Source: Zipacnadum sp036504235 (lineage in GTDB: Bacteria > Armatimonadota > Zipacnadia > Zipacnadales > Zipacnadaceae). From it: a stretch of DNA of 64,000 bases. The notes below the pieces were generated by a model. It worked only from the letters and a program-made list of their open reading frames with translations. It was not told the DNA's origin and did not search any database. Both the position numbers and the translations under genes were made by a program. This document shows, piece after piece, positions 17,865 to 27,796 of this stretch. The stretch's first letter is position 1; the number at the start of each line of letters is the position of its first letter. The stretch covers positions 1-64,000 of the forward strand of contig DASXVN010000046.1 in assembly GCA_036504235.1 (NCBI GenBank), written 5' to 3'.

Positions 17865-18638
17865 ATGCGGATACTGAAACTGGCCGTGGGGATACTGCTG
17901 CTCCTGGGCGTGAGCGCGGCGCTGTCGCTGCCCTCCCGCGAGGAAGTGCTGGGCGGCTTTGCGACCTCCCTGACCGCGCGGACGCGGGGGCAGCGGGAGA
18001 ACGCGACCCGCGCGGCGCAGGCCCTGGACGGCGCGGTGATTCCGCCCGGCGGGGAGCTGTCCTTCAATCGCGCGGTGGGCCCGTGGACCGCGGACCGCGG
18101 CTACGTACGCGCGCCGGTGAGCTACGAGGGCGAGCTGATCGTGGACTGGGGCGGCGGCGTCTGCCAGACCTCGACGACCCTCTACAACGCGGCGCTGCTG
18201 GCGGGCCTGGAGGTCACGGCCCGCTCCCGGCATAGCTGGGCGCCGCGCTACGTGCCGCCGGGCCGAGACGCCGCCGTGGCGCAGGCCTCCGTGGACCTGC
18301 GCCTGCGCAACCCCTACCCCTGGCCGGTGCGCCTGCACGCCAGCGCCAGCGAAGACACGCTGAGCTTCGAGGTGCTGGGCCGCCTCGCCGGGCCGGTGGC
18401 GGAGGTCCAAGCCGAGCAGGAGCGGACCTATCCGCCCGACCAGTTGGTGCAGGCGGACCCGGACGCCCCGGCGGGCAGTACGCACCTGCAGGTCCGGGGT
18501 CGCCCCGGCGCGCAGGTAGCGGTCTACCGCCGCTTCCGCCAGGGCCCGCGCGCGGGCCAGCGCGAGCTGATCTCACGGGACTACTATCCGCCGCTAACGA
18601 GAGTAGTGCGTCGCGGCACCGCCGGGGAGGAAGAATGA
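17865..18638 (+). CDS. VanW family protein
   Basis: Exported or membrane-anchored protein of 257 residues with one N-terminal hydrophobic helix (about 5-23). The VanW domain covers about 40-175. Its hallmark segments are visible: RENATRAAQALDG, PPGGELSFNRAVGPW, GGGVCQTSTTLYNAAL and the RHSWAPRY region. VanW proteins occur in some vancomycin-resistance clusters and widely elsewhere in wall-associated proteins, but their biochemical role is unknown. The remaining C-terminus is beta-rich and not recognised. The start lies inside a palindromic repeat. The stop overlaps the next gene by an ATGA junction, so the two are coupled. Confidence 0.9.
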   Translation: MRILKLAVGILLLLGVSAALSLPSREEVLGGFATSLTARTRGQRENATRAAQALDGAVIPPGGELSFNRAVGPWTADRGYVRAPVSYEGELIVDWGGGVCQTSTTLYNAALLAGLEVTARSRHSWAPRYVPPGRDAAVAQASVDLRLRNPYPWPVRLHASASEDTLSFEVLGRLAGPVAEVQAEQERTYPPDQLVQADPDAPAGSTHLQVRGRPGAQVAVYRRFRQGPRAGQRELISRDYYPPLTRVVRRGTAGEEE

Positions 18639-20386
18639 AGAGCGCTCGCTGCCGAATCATGCGCTGGCTACCGCTGCTGTTGCTGCTGCTGCCCGGCCTA
18701 GGCGTTGCCGCTACCTGGGAGGTGACCAGCACGCCGCCCGGCGCGGAGGTCTGGGCCTGCCCGGCAGACCAGCCGGTGGCCTACCGCAAGGGGATCACGC
18801 CCTGCCGGGTGGAGGCGGGCGGGGAAGTGAGCGCTCTGATTCTGCGCAAGCCAGGCTACTTTGACGCCTACCCGACCGTGCCGCCGGAGGGCGGGCCGGT
18901 GGCCGTGGCGCTCGCCGCCAAGCGCGATCCGGCGGTCTGGGCGCGGATGTACCGCGGGGCGCCGCCGGATGCGACCTGGGACGCTATCGCCAACGCGCGC
19001 TGGGGGATCAGCGGGGGCCGAGCGGAGGCGCGGGAGCTTGCCGACGGGCCCTCCCTGGACGATCAGGTGGAGGACTGGTCCCCAGACGGGCGGGCCCTCC
19101 TGACGCAGACGTATGTCTGGGGCTTCTGGCTCAAGCAGACCGGATTGGTCCCCAAGGAGGGCAGCCTGTCGGACCTGTGGTGGGTGCCGCTGCAGGGTCA
19201 GCCGGCCCGGGTGTGGCGGCTCCGCGCGGAGAAGTCCGGATTCATCTTGTCGGGCTGCTTTGCCCCCGGCGGGCGGTGGATCGCGCATTCCGGGCCCGTC
19301 GGCGACCGCGAGCGGCTGCGGTTGTGGCGCGTAGATAAGCAGACGGGGCCGGAGATCGCCGCCGAGCCGGGCGCGAGCCTCTACTCCCCGCACTTCTCGC
19401 CGAGCGGCAACCTGCTGGTCTGCGTCCGCGAACTCCCCGGATCCCCCGACCGGCGGGACCCCAACCGCTACGACCTGGCTCTCATGCACTGGAACGGGAG
19501 CGGGCGGCGGGCTCTCGGAGTGGACGCTGACGAGGACGTGCCCCCCAGCTTCTCCCCGGACGAACAGCAGCTAGCCTTCGCCAGTCGCGCGGGGGAACTG
19601 TGCCTGATTCCCGTGGCGGGGGGCCAGGCTCACCGGCTGGGGGACGCGCCGGGCTGGAAGGTGCTGGACACCCCGCGTTGGTCGCCGGACGGCCGCCGCG
19701 TGGCGGTGACCCTGGGGGCCGGGGAGGGCGGCGGTCCCGACTCGGACCTGGTGCGCGTGGTTTGGGCCGATGTCCAGGACGGCGCCACCGGTACGATCCG
19801 GGCGGCGCGGGTCCGGGACTGGGTGGATGACAATCACCTCGCGGTCCAGGCATCCACCTGGTCGGCGGAGGCCGGAGTGGCCTATCAGCGGATCCTGTCG
19901 GTTGACTTGCAGGGCCAGCTCGACACCGTCCTCTGGCAGCCCCGGACGCTGCTCCACGCCCCGGTCATGTCGCCCTCCGGGAAGCGGGTGGCGGCGCTGG
20001 CCCGCGCGGAGACCGGGGAATGCGTCTACCTGTACGACTCCGAGGCGGCCGCGGGTCGCTTCCTGGCGGAGGACGCACCGGCTCCCTGGACGGGCCTGGC
20101 TTGGGCGAACGAGACCATGCTCCTGCTCACGCGGGACCGGGACGGTAAGCCCGTGTCGTGGCTTTTGGACACGCAAAGCGGTACGCTGGCCCGCACTGAC
20201 GCGTCGCCGGCAGCGGTGGCGTACGTGGGCGAGGTGCGCTTCCGTTGTGTGGGCGGTGACCTCTACGAGGGCGGCGCCGCCGGCCCCGGGCAGCCCCCGG
20301 GCTACCGCGAGGGGGAGGTTGCGGTCACCCACTTTAGCCTGCCGCCCGACGCCGACGTGCCCCCCTCGGAGGTGCCTGGATCATGA
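18635..20386 (+). CDS. Exported PEGA and TolB-like beta-propeller protein
   Basis: Secreted 583-residue protein. A signal peptide (about 1-26, with a Leu-rich core) is followed by a PEGA-type domain (about 27-90: TSTPPGAEVW, then a GITPC segment). The rest is made of TolB/WD40-like propeller blades recognised by repeated SPDG/SPSG turns such as WSPDGRALL, FSPSGNLLV, FSPDEQQLAF and WSPDGRRVAV. Such propellers usually mediate protein or glycan binding rather than catalysis. It overlaps its upstream neighbour by ATGA and its downstream neighbour by 4 nt, so it sits in the middle of a tightly coupled operon. Binding partner unknown. Confidence 0.85.
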   Translation: MKSARCRIMRWLPLLLLLLPGLGVAATWEVTSTPPGAEVWACPADQPVAYRKGITPCRVEAGGEVSALILRKPGYFDAYPTVPPEGGPVAVALAAKRDPAVWARMYRGAPPDATWDAIANARWGISGGRAEARELADGPSLDDQVEDWSPDGRALLTQTYVWGFWLKQTGLVPKEGSLSDLWWVPLQGQPARVWRLRAEKSGFILSGCFAPGGRWIAHSGPVGDRERLRLWRVDKQTGPEIAAEPGASLYSPHFSPSGNLLVCVRELPGSPDRRDPNRYDLALMHWNGSGRRALGVDADEDVPPSFSPDEQQLAFASRAGELCLIPVAGGQAHRLGDAPGWKVLDTPRWSPDGRRVAVTLGAGEGGGPDSDLVRVVWADVQDGATGTIRAARVRDWVDDNHLAVQASTWSAEAGVAYQRILSVDLQGQLDTVLWQPRTLLHAPVMSPSGKRVAALARAETGECVYLYDSEAAAGRFLAEDAPAPWTGLAWANETMLLLTRDRDGKPVSWLLDTQSGTLARTDASPAAVAYVGEVRFRCVGGDLYEGGAAGPGQPPGYREGEVAVTHFSLPPDADVPPSEVPGS

Positions 20387-23300
20387 GATACGCCTGGGTT
20401 CTGCTCGCGGTCGTTCTGGCGCTGCCGGGGCGCGCGGACTTTCCTGATCCGGAGAACCTCGCGGCCGTGACCGAGTTCTGCCAACTGTCGCCGCCGGGCG
20501 TGCAGCGCCTGCGCGAGAACGGGCTGGTGGTGTCTCCGGGGTTCGCGGAGACCAACCTGTACGCGGCGTACTACCGCCTCGAACTGCAAGGCGAGCCGAT
20601 GTACATCACCGCCGACGCCATGCTCTACCTCTGGTATGAGGCCCAGCGCGAGGCGATGCTCAGCGTGGAGCAGCAGTACCTGCGGCCGCAGTTGATCGCC
20701 CTGGTCGGGGGCCTGCTGGAGGCCACCCGGCAGCAGCCGGCGGGCGCGGCCAACGCCGTGACCCTGGCGGTGACCCGCCAGCTCCTGGAGCCCGGCTGGG
20801 AAATCCCCGCCGACCTGCGCGCGCCGGTGGAGGCGGAAGTGACCCGGGTGATGGCGCATACGCTGGTGCAGGACTACCCCGGCGACGACTACACGCAGTA
20901 CGAGGTGCGCGGGTACTACACCAAAAGCGAGGAGTCGGCGGCGTACTTCCGGGGGGCCAAGTACCTGGCGCGGCGCTACTTCGCGGTGGGCGCGGATCGG
21001 GCGGCGGGCGATCTGACCCGCGCCGTGCTGCTGGCCGCGGCGCTGCGCGAGGGCCAGCTGGGGGACCTCTACCGCCAGATTCGCGAGACGCGGGAGTTCC
21101 TCGCCGGACCGGTAGACTCGATCGGCCTGGACCAGCTTCTGGCGGCCTGCGACAGGGTCTGGGGCGCGGGTTGGTCGGTTGAGCGCGCCACGGACCTGAC
21201 CGCGCTGCGGGCGGAGCTGAACAGCGAGCGCTACCCCCGGACGCGCGTCAACAACCGGATGACGGACCCCGACGAGATGATGACGCGGGACCGGTGGGTA
21301 GCGGTGCTGGGCGAGCATTACCTGCCGGACAGCGAGCTGTTCCACCGCACCACCGAGCCGGAGGTGCCGAACCGGCATCTGCCCAGCGGGCTGGACGTGG
21401 CCACCGCTCTGGGGTCGGCGAGCGCCGCGGTGCGGCTGGCGGACGCGACTGCCGAGTTTCCGCCGGTCGTGCCGAACGCCCGCGCTTTCGGCCAGACTAT
21501 GCAGTACTCCGGCGTCTACGGCGCTTGGCTGCAGACGCTCGGCACGCTCTGGGCGCAGCCGGCGGGCCTGCCGCTGTTCGCGCGGGGCGCGGCCTACCAG
21601 GACAAGCAGCTCAACACCTGTCTGACCAGTTGGGCGCAACTCCGGCACAACTACCTGCTCTACGGCGCGCAGGCCTACACGGTCGCGGCCGCGACCCAGG
21701 GAGCCGGGATCGTCGAGCCGCTGCCGGACTTCTGGGGCGCGTATGCGGAGATGTGTCGGGGCCTGCGCGAGCGGCTGGTCACCTGGAAAGCCGAGCCGCG
21801 ACCGGTGCAGGTCCTCCAGCGCCTGGAGGACGAGGCGCGTCTCTTCCAGCGCTGCGCCTCGGACCAGCTCGCCGGTAAAGATACCTCCTGGGCCGCCCGG
21901 GACATCCACGAATTTGCCTCGCTCATCCAGTCCGTCTACTTCGACAGCCCCCTGGTGGTCGCCGACGTGGCTGCCAGCCGGCAGACGGGCGACGTCCTGG
22001 AGGCGGCGAGTGGCTCCTTCCATCCGGTCGTGGTGCTGGTGGAGGCCGCGAAGGGCACGTATGCGGCGGTCGGCTGGGTCGGGAGCTACTACGAGTGGGC
22101 CGAGCCGAACCTCGGGCGGCTGACCGATGAAGCGTGGCAGCAGCGGGTGGGCGCGACCTACGCGCGCCCCGAGCCGCCCGCCTGGCTGGCGGGCCTCTAT
22201 GCGCCGGCCAGTGCCGAGGAGGGCGCGCGGACCGCACGGCTGGCGGCCCTGGAGTCCGGCCTGCGACAGAACGAGGCGACCGGACGGGCGCAACTGGAGG
22301 CCGCGATTGCCGCTGATCCCCACGGTCCTCTGGCGCCCAGCGCGGCCCTGATTCTGGGCAAGTATCTGCTGGAGGCGAAGCGCTACGCCGAGGCGGAAGC
22401 GGCGCTGGCCTCGGCGCAGGACATGTATGGCGGCGACGCGCGCGACCAGGCGCTGCAGTTGCTCAGCCAGGCCCAGTGGAACCAGCAGCGCCTGGCGCGT
22501 GAGGCCAAAGCGGCCGCGCAACTCGCGGCTGACCTCGCGGCGACGGACCCGCGTCCGGGTCTGACTCCCGCGCAGGACAAGGAGCGGCAGAACCGGCGCG
22601 CGGAGGTGCTGCTTGGCGCGCCCGCGGCCGGCGGCTTCCCCCCGGACTTGTCGCCTCCCGCTGCCTCGTATCTGCAGCAGGCCATGCGCGAGTGTCCGGA
22701 CTCGGACTACTTGCCCTTCGTCGAGATCACGGCGCTGCGCCAGCCCTGGACGGCTTTTCGCTATGAGCCTGATTCGGACGAGCGCGGGGCGCTGGCGCGG
22801 CAACAGGAGCCGCTCTGGACCGCTCTGGCCAAGAAGTACGCGGGTAGCCGGATCGGCCAGGTGGCGCAGGTCGGCGCGGCCGGTCTGGCCCATCTGGCCG
22901 GCGACACGGACCGGGCCCTGCGGGAAGTCCTCCCGCTGCTCGCCGTCCGCCCGCCGGCTCCCGAGGCGTACCCGCAGTCCGTGGCGTGGCTCGGGAAGCG
23001 TGACTGGGAGACCCCGGCCTACGCCGGTCTCGATCTCGATCCTCAGCGCGTGGCGCAGGGCCTCATCCAGGAGGCCCTGCCGGCGGCCTACTACGCGGGG
23101 AACCTCACGCGGGCCCAGGAGCTGCTCGGCCTGGCGCGCCGGCATGGGGTGGAGATCAAAGACGGCTATGTGGGCGAGCTGATCCCGTGGCTGGACCTGT
23201 TCGGCACGGGGCCGGACGCGGTGGCCTTCGCCCGGTGGCAGGCCGCCGGGCAGGACCGCTCGGCTCGCCCTTCGCCCGCGAGCCAGGCCCGGGAGGCGCT

Positions 23301-25311
23301 GGCCCTCGCGGACCGCTATCCGAAGTCGCCGGTCGCGCCGGCCGTGTTGCTGCTGGCCCATTCGTATGTCGAGCAAAGCTCGGGCTCGGGCGACCTGGAG
23401 AGGCCGCTCCGCGAGCGACTGGCCGCCTATCCCAACGCTCCGGAATATCTCCTGGTGCAGATGGAATACCTGGTGCATCAGGAGCGTTTCGCGGAGGCGG
23501 AGCCGCTCTACCGGCGCCTGGTGAAGCTGGCCCCGGAGGACCAATACTGGGAGGACCGCCCCTGGTGGGTGCGCGAGTTAGGGGAGTTGCGGGACCCGGC
23601 CCAGTACCAGAGCAATCCCCAGGCCGAGCAGGCCCGGACGGCTGCCCAGTGGCGGCGCTGGGGCAAGCTGCTCACGGCGGCCGGGCTGAGCGAGGGGTTC
23701 CTGAAGAACCAGCAGTCGGACGAGCAGATCGCGGAGGGACTGACCAAGCGCCTGCCCGACCGGCAAGTGGAGATCGCGCTGACCCTACCGGACGACGAGG
23801 AGGGCTCGGGCGGTTGGCTGCTCCGCAAATACGGCCTGCCGGCCCTGCGGGCGCATCCCGACGACCCGCGCGCGATGGAGCTGCGCTGGCGGTTGGGCGA
23901 TGTCGACAGCCTGCTGGCGATCGTGGCGGCCGGGCCGGCCACGCCGCACTATGCGGAGGCGGCCACGCGCTTTGAGACCCTGGCCGTTGAGTCGGAACCC
24001 CGCCGGGGCTCCGGGCTGCGCGCGCGTCTGCAGGGCTACGGCGACCGGGCGGATCGCTACCGGGGCACCCCGGCGGAGGCCCTGGCCCTGGCGCAGGTGG
24101 GGCAGACCTACCTCAGCCACGAGCGCCCCGAGGAGGCCGCTGACTTCCTGGTCATCGCCCTGGCGCGCGTGGCGGTAGGCGCCGCCTTCCGGGACCGCCT
24201 CACCGGGCTGCAGACCACGGCGCGAGCGGCGCTGGCAGCCAAGCGGCACGAGGGGATCGCGAAGCTCTGGGAGACGCCCCTCTCCTTCCCGGCCTCGGAG
24301 TGGAGCTACGACCGCCGCGAGGCCCTCCCGACGCTGGTCGGAGACCACCTGGTGCTCGCCGAGCGCACCGCCGAGGGGACACCGCAGGTGGCCGGTCTGG
24401 AGATTGCCAGTGGTCGGCGCGTGTGGGCGCTGCCCGGAGTGGGCGCGGCCTCGCTGGCCGCGGCGGCGGAGGCGGTGATAGTGGGCACGGACCGCGGGTC
24501 GGTCCTCGCGCTCGATTCGGCGAGCGGGCGGGTCGCGTGGCAGCGCAATCTGGGTCTGGGGCAAGCCGGACGAGTCTGGGTGATCGCGGCGGGGGACAGG
24601 GTCGCCGCCTACTGGGAGCAGGGGCTGCTGGCGGCACTCGACGCCCAGACCGGGGCAGTCCGCTGGCAGGTCGACGTCCTGGCCGGCCCGACCGCACCTC
24701 TTCTCGTCTCGGGGCAGGTGGTCGTGCAGGACCACGCGGGTGATGTGCAGGCGTGGCGGCTGGCGGACGGGGCGAGAAGCTGGACTTGGCAGCGGAGCAC
24801 GGTGATGACGGCAGAGTACTCGCGCGGGTCCGCTTCCGGCGTGGCGGCAAGTCTGGCCGTCGCCGGCGGCCGCGTCCTGGTCGTGGTCAGCGACGGGCCG
24901 GGTTCCCAGGTGGTCGGCCTGCGCGCGGCGGACGGCTCCCTCGCGTGGCAGCGCCCAGCGGGGATGAACGGGGGGTTGGTGACGCTAGGTGCGGGCGACG
25001 ATTTTCCGCTGCTTACCTACGAGCGACTGGAGATGTGCTCCGCGGCCGACGGCAAGACCCGCTGGACGGTCGCCCTTCCCGAACACGGCGGAGACTCCCT
25101 GCGCCTCCTGGCGCTGGGCAGTCAACTGGTCCTCGGCCAGGGGGCGCGTTTGCGGCTGGTGGATCGGCGCACCGGCACGGTACTCCAGGAGTTGACGCAG
25201 GCTGGGGAGCGGGCCGGGCTGGCCGGTAGGGAGGGGGGCGGGCAGGTGCGGCTCTGGGTAGTCGGCGGCAGCGCGGTGACCGCCTGGTCGCTGCAGCGGC
25301 CCACGCCCTGA
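20383..25311 (+). CDS. DUF3160-TPR-PQQ propeller giant exported protein
   Basis: The 1642-residue secreted protein has a short signal peptide (about 1-18). Residues about 30-580 match DUF3160, with the diagnostic YITADAMLYLWYEAQ segment. The middle (about 590-1290) is Ala-rich and helical with TPR/Sel1-like pairs such as YAEAEAALASAQ and RFAEAEPLYRRLVKLAPED. From about 1306 to the end there are PQQ/pyrrolo-quinoline-type propeller blades (GLEIASGRRVW, ALDSASGRVAWQ, ALDAQTGAVRWQV). DUF3160 function is unknown; the TPR and propeller parts point to a scaffold. It is the last gene of the operon and ends 5 bp from a convergent gene. Confidence 0.86.
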   Translation: MRYAWVLLAVVLALPGRADFPDPENLAAVTEFCQLSPPGVQRLRENGLVVSPGFAETNLYAAYYRLELQGEPMYITADAMLYLWYEAQREAMLSVEQQYLRPQLIALVGGLLEATRQQPAGAANAVTLAVTRQLLEPGWEIPADLRAPVEAEVTRVMAHTLVQDYPGDDYTQYEVRGYYTKSEESAAYFRGAKYLARRYFAVGADRAAGDLTRAVLLAAALREGQLGDLYRQIRETREFLAGPVDSIGLDQLLAACDRVWGAGWSVERATDLTALRAELNSERYPRTRVNNRMTDPDEMMTRDRWVAVLGEHYLPDSELFHRTTEPEVPNRHLPSGLDVATALGSASAAVRLADATAEFPPVVPNARAFGQTMQYSGVYGAWLQTLGTLWAQPAGLPLFARGAAYQDKQLNTCLTSWAQLRHNYLLYGAQAYTVAAATQGAGIVEPLPDFWGAYAEMCRGLRERLVTWKAEPRPVQVLQRLEDEARLFQRCASDQLAGKDTSWAARDIHEFASLIQSVYFDSPLVVADVAASRQTGDVLEAASGSFHPVVVLVEAAKGTYAAVGWVGSYYEWAEPNLGRLTDEAWQQRVGATYARPEPPAWLAGLYAPASAEEGARTARLAALESGLRQNEATGRAQLEAAIAADPHGPLAPSAALILGKYLLEAKRYAEAEAALASAQDMYGGDARDQALQLLSQAQWNQQRLAREAKAAAQLAADLAATDPRPGLTPAQDKERQNRRAEVLLGAPAAGGFPPDLSPPAASYLQQAMRECPDSDYLPFVEITALRQPWTAFRYEPDSDERGALARQQEPLWTALAKKYAGSRIGQVAQVGAAGLAHLAGDTDRALREVLPLLAVRPPAPEAYPQSVAWLGKRDWETPAYAGLDLDPQRVAQGLIQEALPAAYYAGNLTRAQELLGLARRHGVEIKDGYVGELIPWLDLFGTGPDAVAFARWQAAGQDRSARPSPASQAREALALADRYPKSPVAPAVLLLAHSYVEQSSGSGDLERPLRERLAAYPNAPEYLLVQMEYLVHQERFAEAEPLYRRLVKLAPEDQYWEDRPWWVRELGELRDPAQYQSNPQAEQARTAAQWRRWGKLLTAAGLSEGFLKNQQSDEQIAEGLTKRLPDRQVEIALTLPDDEEGSGGWLLRKYGLPALRAHPDDPRAMELRWRLGDVDSLLAIVAAGPATPHYAEAATRFETLAVESEPRRGSGLRARLQGYGDRADRYRGTPAEALALAQVGQTYLSHERPEEAADFLVIALARVAVGAAFRDRLTGLQTTARAALAAKRHEGIAKLWETPLSFPASEWSYDRREALPTLVGDHLVLAERTAEGTPQVAGLEIASGRRVWALPGVGAASLAAAAEAVIVGTDRGSVLALDSASGRVAWQRNLGLGQAGRVWVIAAGDRVAAYWEQGLLAALDAQTGAVRWQVDVLAGPTAPLLVSGQVVVQDHAGDVQAWRLADGARSWTWQRSTVMTAEYSRGSASGVAASLAVAGGRVLVVVSDGPGSQVVGLRAADGSLAWQRPAGMNGGLVTLGAGDDFPLLTYERLEMCSAADGKTRWTVALPEHGGDSLRLLALGSQLVLGQGARLRLVDRRTGTVLQELTQAGERAGLAGREGGGQVRLWVVGGSAVTAWSLQRPTP

Positions 25312-25316
25312 GGCGC

Positions 25317-26102
25317 TTAGCGCAGGAAGTGGTAGAGCGCGGCGCCTGCGACCAGCAGCAGCCAGACCGAGGTGCTGACCGTGCAGCCGGACTTGCGCGT
25401 GCCGGGGATCGGCTCGGCACCCGCCTCGCGCAGCGACATGCTGCCGATATCGAAGGGCAGGTGGCCCAGGGTCGCGTGCAGGTTGGAGGTGAGGTTCACC
25501 TGCGCGGTGGGCTGACCGGTCGCGGAGGTCTCGACGGTGATGGTCAGGCTGCCCTCGCCCTGCGACCACTCTTGCAGGACCTGGGCCGGCTCCACCTTAC
25601 GCATCTGCGCCTGCATGCGCAGCAGGGAGGTCAGCATCTCCGCCAGAGGTGCGGCGGCCTGAGGCGCCACCGGGGCCAGTTCCGGCTCCAGCGCGCCGCG
25701 CAGCGTCGCCGGCAGGTCCCCTGGGACGGGCGCGGCCAACGCGCGGCCGGCGACCTGGGGCAGATTGACGTGGGTGGTCCCGACCGGGAAATACGCCGCC
25801 ATGTCGGGCAGCTTCTGGAAATCCCCGGACTGCAGTTTCGCCTGCCACGCCACCTGGGCGTCCAGGTTCAGCTTGTGGGCGGAAGTCGGGGAGGGGGGAG
25901 CCGGGGGCGCGGGCGGGGCCGGGACCAGGTCGGCGGCGACCGGCGTCGGCGGCACTGCATCCAGGGTCGGCGGCAGCACGCCCAGGGCCTCCGGCGGCGC
26001 CGGCACACTGAACTCGCCCCGCGCCGTGGCGCAATGGGGACAGACCAACCAGTCGGACTGCATCTCCTCCCCGCAAGCGGGACACATAAGCGGCGTGGTC
26101 AT
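25317..26102 (-). CDS. Tail-anchored zinc-ribbon protein
   Basis: Predicted cytoplasm-facing membrane protein of 261 residues. A four-cysteine zinc ribbon opens the protein (CPACGEEM then CPHC, residues about 7-25). An Ala/Pro-rich linker and a helical region of about 90 residues containing EMLTSLLRMQAQM follow, then a beta-rich part. A single hydrophobic helix at the extreme C-terminus ends in HFLR. The start is set at 26102 because GGAGGTG lies just upstream and the zinc ribbon begins there. The longer open frame back to 26273 would overlap the neighbouring gene and has no SD. It is 38 bp behind the esterase gene and probably cotranscribed. Function unknown. Confidence 0.72.
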   Translation of the reverse strand: MTTPLMCPACGEEMQSDWLVCPHCATARGEFSVPAPPEALGVLPPTLDAVPPTPVAADLVPAPPAPPAPPSPTSAHKLNLDAQVAWQAKLQSGDFQKLPDMAAYFPVGTTHVNLPQVAGRALAAPVPGDLPATLRGALEPELAPVAPQAAAPLAEMLTSLLRMQAQMRKVEPAQVLQEWSQGEGSLTITVETSATGQPTAQVNLTSNLHATLGHLPFDIGSMSLREAGAEPIPGTRKSGCTVSTSVWLLLVAGAALYHFLR

Positions 26103-26140
26103 GAACGCACCTCCGACACTATCTTCCTCGCGGGCGACCG

Positions 26141-27547
26141 CTACTCCTTGACCTGCACCGTCAATTCCGCTGGGGCAGTGGAAAGCTTCACCCGCGGAAT
26201 CGTCAGCAGCCCCACCGCGTCCGGCTTCAGGCTCCCGGAACTGAGCACCTTGTCGGCCTGCGCTAGCTGCCACGTATACGTCTTTCCCGGTAGTACCTTA
26301 AGGTGCTGGAGGCGGCGCAGGGTGACATCCGCCACCGCTTCGTTGGGCATCGCGGGCGGCGGGCCGGCGACGGTCGGATGGGCGATCCACAGCCTCATCA
26401 CTAGGCGGGTGGGCGTGTCCTGCGCGCTCTGCCAGCGGAAATAGGCGTTGGTCTGGCCGGATTCGTCGTACTCCACCGGGGCGTTGAGCCACGGGGAGCG
26501 CTGGTCGCAGGTGGCGCGGGTGAAGACCGGGTAGGCCTCGTGGTTGCGGATTTCCAGCCAGGGGTAGGCCAGCGCGACCTGGCCCAGGGGGTACTTGGCG
26601 ATCAGCGAGGCGAAGGTCGTGTGGCCGAACTGTCCCCAGCAGAGCACCAGCGGCAGCCGCCCGGCCTGCGCCGCCTGCACCAGCGCCGGCTGCGTCTGGG
26701 ACCAGCCGTCCGACTGGGAGGAGAAGTCCACGATCACCGGCGGGTCGGGCAGCCCCACGCCGGCGGCCCGCTGGAGCCAGGCCGCGCGCTCCGCCGGCGA
26801 GGCGTCCCCGGCGGGGCCGGGGCCGAATCCGCCCCGGCGATAGGAGGCGTAGTTGGTCCCCGCCGGCACGTCCGCGCGGATCGCGGCAAAGACCTGCCCG
26901 TTGGCCATGCCGATCCCCAGCGTGCCACAGCCGCCCATGGAGACGCCGCACAGGTAGATTCGGTTGCGATCAACCTGGTAGCGCTCGGCCACCCATTCGA
27001 TTGTGTCCAGTACTCGCCGTTCGGCGGGCGGCGGAGTGTTGACGCCCGGCGCGTAGTCGGGGCCGTAACGCGCCTGGCTCCAGCCCCACCACTCATCATT
27101 GGTCGAGTTGAGATACAGCGCGTAGAAGTCGTCCGGGGAGGCCGTCATTACCGTCGCCGGGTCGTCGTTGCCGTCAATCTTCCGGCCCAGCGAGCCGTAG
27201 CCCAGGTAGTCGTAAGCGGTGCGGTTGGCCGAATGCAGGACCACGCACAGCGGCGCGCCCGGCCGCGGCGTCGAGGGCGCGACCAGGTAGAAGCTGTTGT
27301 GGTTCTGCTGCGCGGCTCCGGTTTCTTGCGCCGGGGGATAGCCCCACTGGCCGGCGGCGCCGGCCGGGTAGCCCCACTCGGCGCGGGGCCCGTGCACGTA
27401 GCGCTCAATGCTGCGCCCGTCGAGCGAGCGGGTGACGGGGTTCTGGGTATCCAGGGTCGGCGGCCAGGCGAGGGTCGGCGCTTGCGCGCCGGTCAACTGC
27501 ATGGCGCCCAAGCACACCACGGCCAATAAGGCTACATAGAAGGTCAT
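26141..27547 (-). CDS. Secreted alpha/beta-hydrolase esterase
   Basis: Exported serine esterase of 468 residues, probably acting on ester groups of polysaccharides. The signal peptide is about 1-22 (MTFYVALLAVVCLGAM, ending near TGAQA). The catalytic domain has the nucleophile elbow GVSMGG (S in GxSxG) and a likely catalytic His in WGQFGHTTF. The C-terminal 130 residues are beta-rich. The arrangement resembles PHB-depolymerase/feruloyl-esterase-type enzymes. The start at 27547 is chosen for the SD GGGGAG about 7 nt upstream and the signal peptide; the frame open to 27706 is not plausible. It is transcribed divergently from the glycosidase-like gene. Confidence 0.8.
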   Translation of the reverse strand: MTFYVALLAVVCLGAMQLTGAQAPTLAWPPTLDTQNPVTRSLDGRSIERYVHGPRAEWGYPAGAAGQWGYPPAQETGAAQQNHNSFYLVAPSTPRPGAPLCVVLHSANRTAYDYLGYGSLGRKIDGNDDPATVMTASPDDFYALYLNSTNDEWWGWSQARYGPDYAPGVNTPPPAERRVLDTIEWVAERYQVDRNRIYLCGVSMGGCGTLGIGMANGQVFAAIRADVPAGTNYASYRRGGFGPGPAGDASPAERAAWLQRAAGVGLPDPPVIVDFSSQSDGWSQTQPALVQAAQAGRLPLVLCWGQFGHTTFASLIAKYPLGQVALAYPWLEIRNHEAYPVFTRATCDQRSPWLNAPVEYDESGQTNAYFRWQSAQDTPTRLVMRLWIAHPTVAGPPPAMPNEAVADVTLRRLQHLKVLPGKTYTWQLAQADKVLSSGSLKPDAVGLLTIPRVKLSTAPAELTVQVKE

Positions 27548-27796
27548 GATTTGCTCCCCACTTGATTGGACTGCAGCGGCGGTTACCAGTTGGTCTATTG
27601 GTAGGTGAATTCCTGCTTGGCGCCCTCTGGGCCTCACCGCGGACCCCATTCTTAACCGATGAATGTCCCCGGACAGGGAGGGGCGCGCGGCTCGCAGGGC
27701 GAACATCGTCTCCAGGTGATGGCCGGTCGCCTCGCGGGCGGGCCGGCGCTCCTGCTGACGGTTGGATATACCTTCGCTCAGAAAGAGGACTTAGCC
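27548..27796. promoter_or_regulatory. Divergent intergenic region
   Basis: This 249-bp gap separates the esterase gene (minus) from the glycosidase-like gene (plus) and should hold both promoters. Some AT-richer DNA is present (about 27580-27620 and 27650-27665), but I see no confident -35/-10 pairs or operators. Confidence 0.4.

Noticed and set aside
20302..23544. Long open frame of 1080 codons on the minus strand
   Set aside because: It lies antisense to the DUF3160 gene, has arginine/glycine-rich shadow composition, no signal peptide or domain, and reflects high GC at third positions. Similar antisense frames at 2937-4778, 26540-27529 and 53176-55362 were dropped for the same reason.
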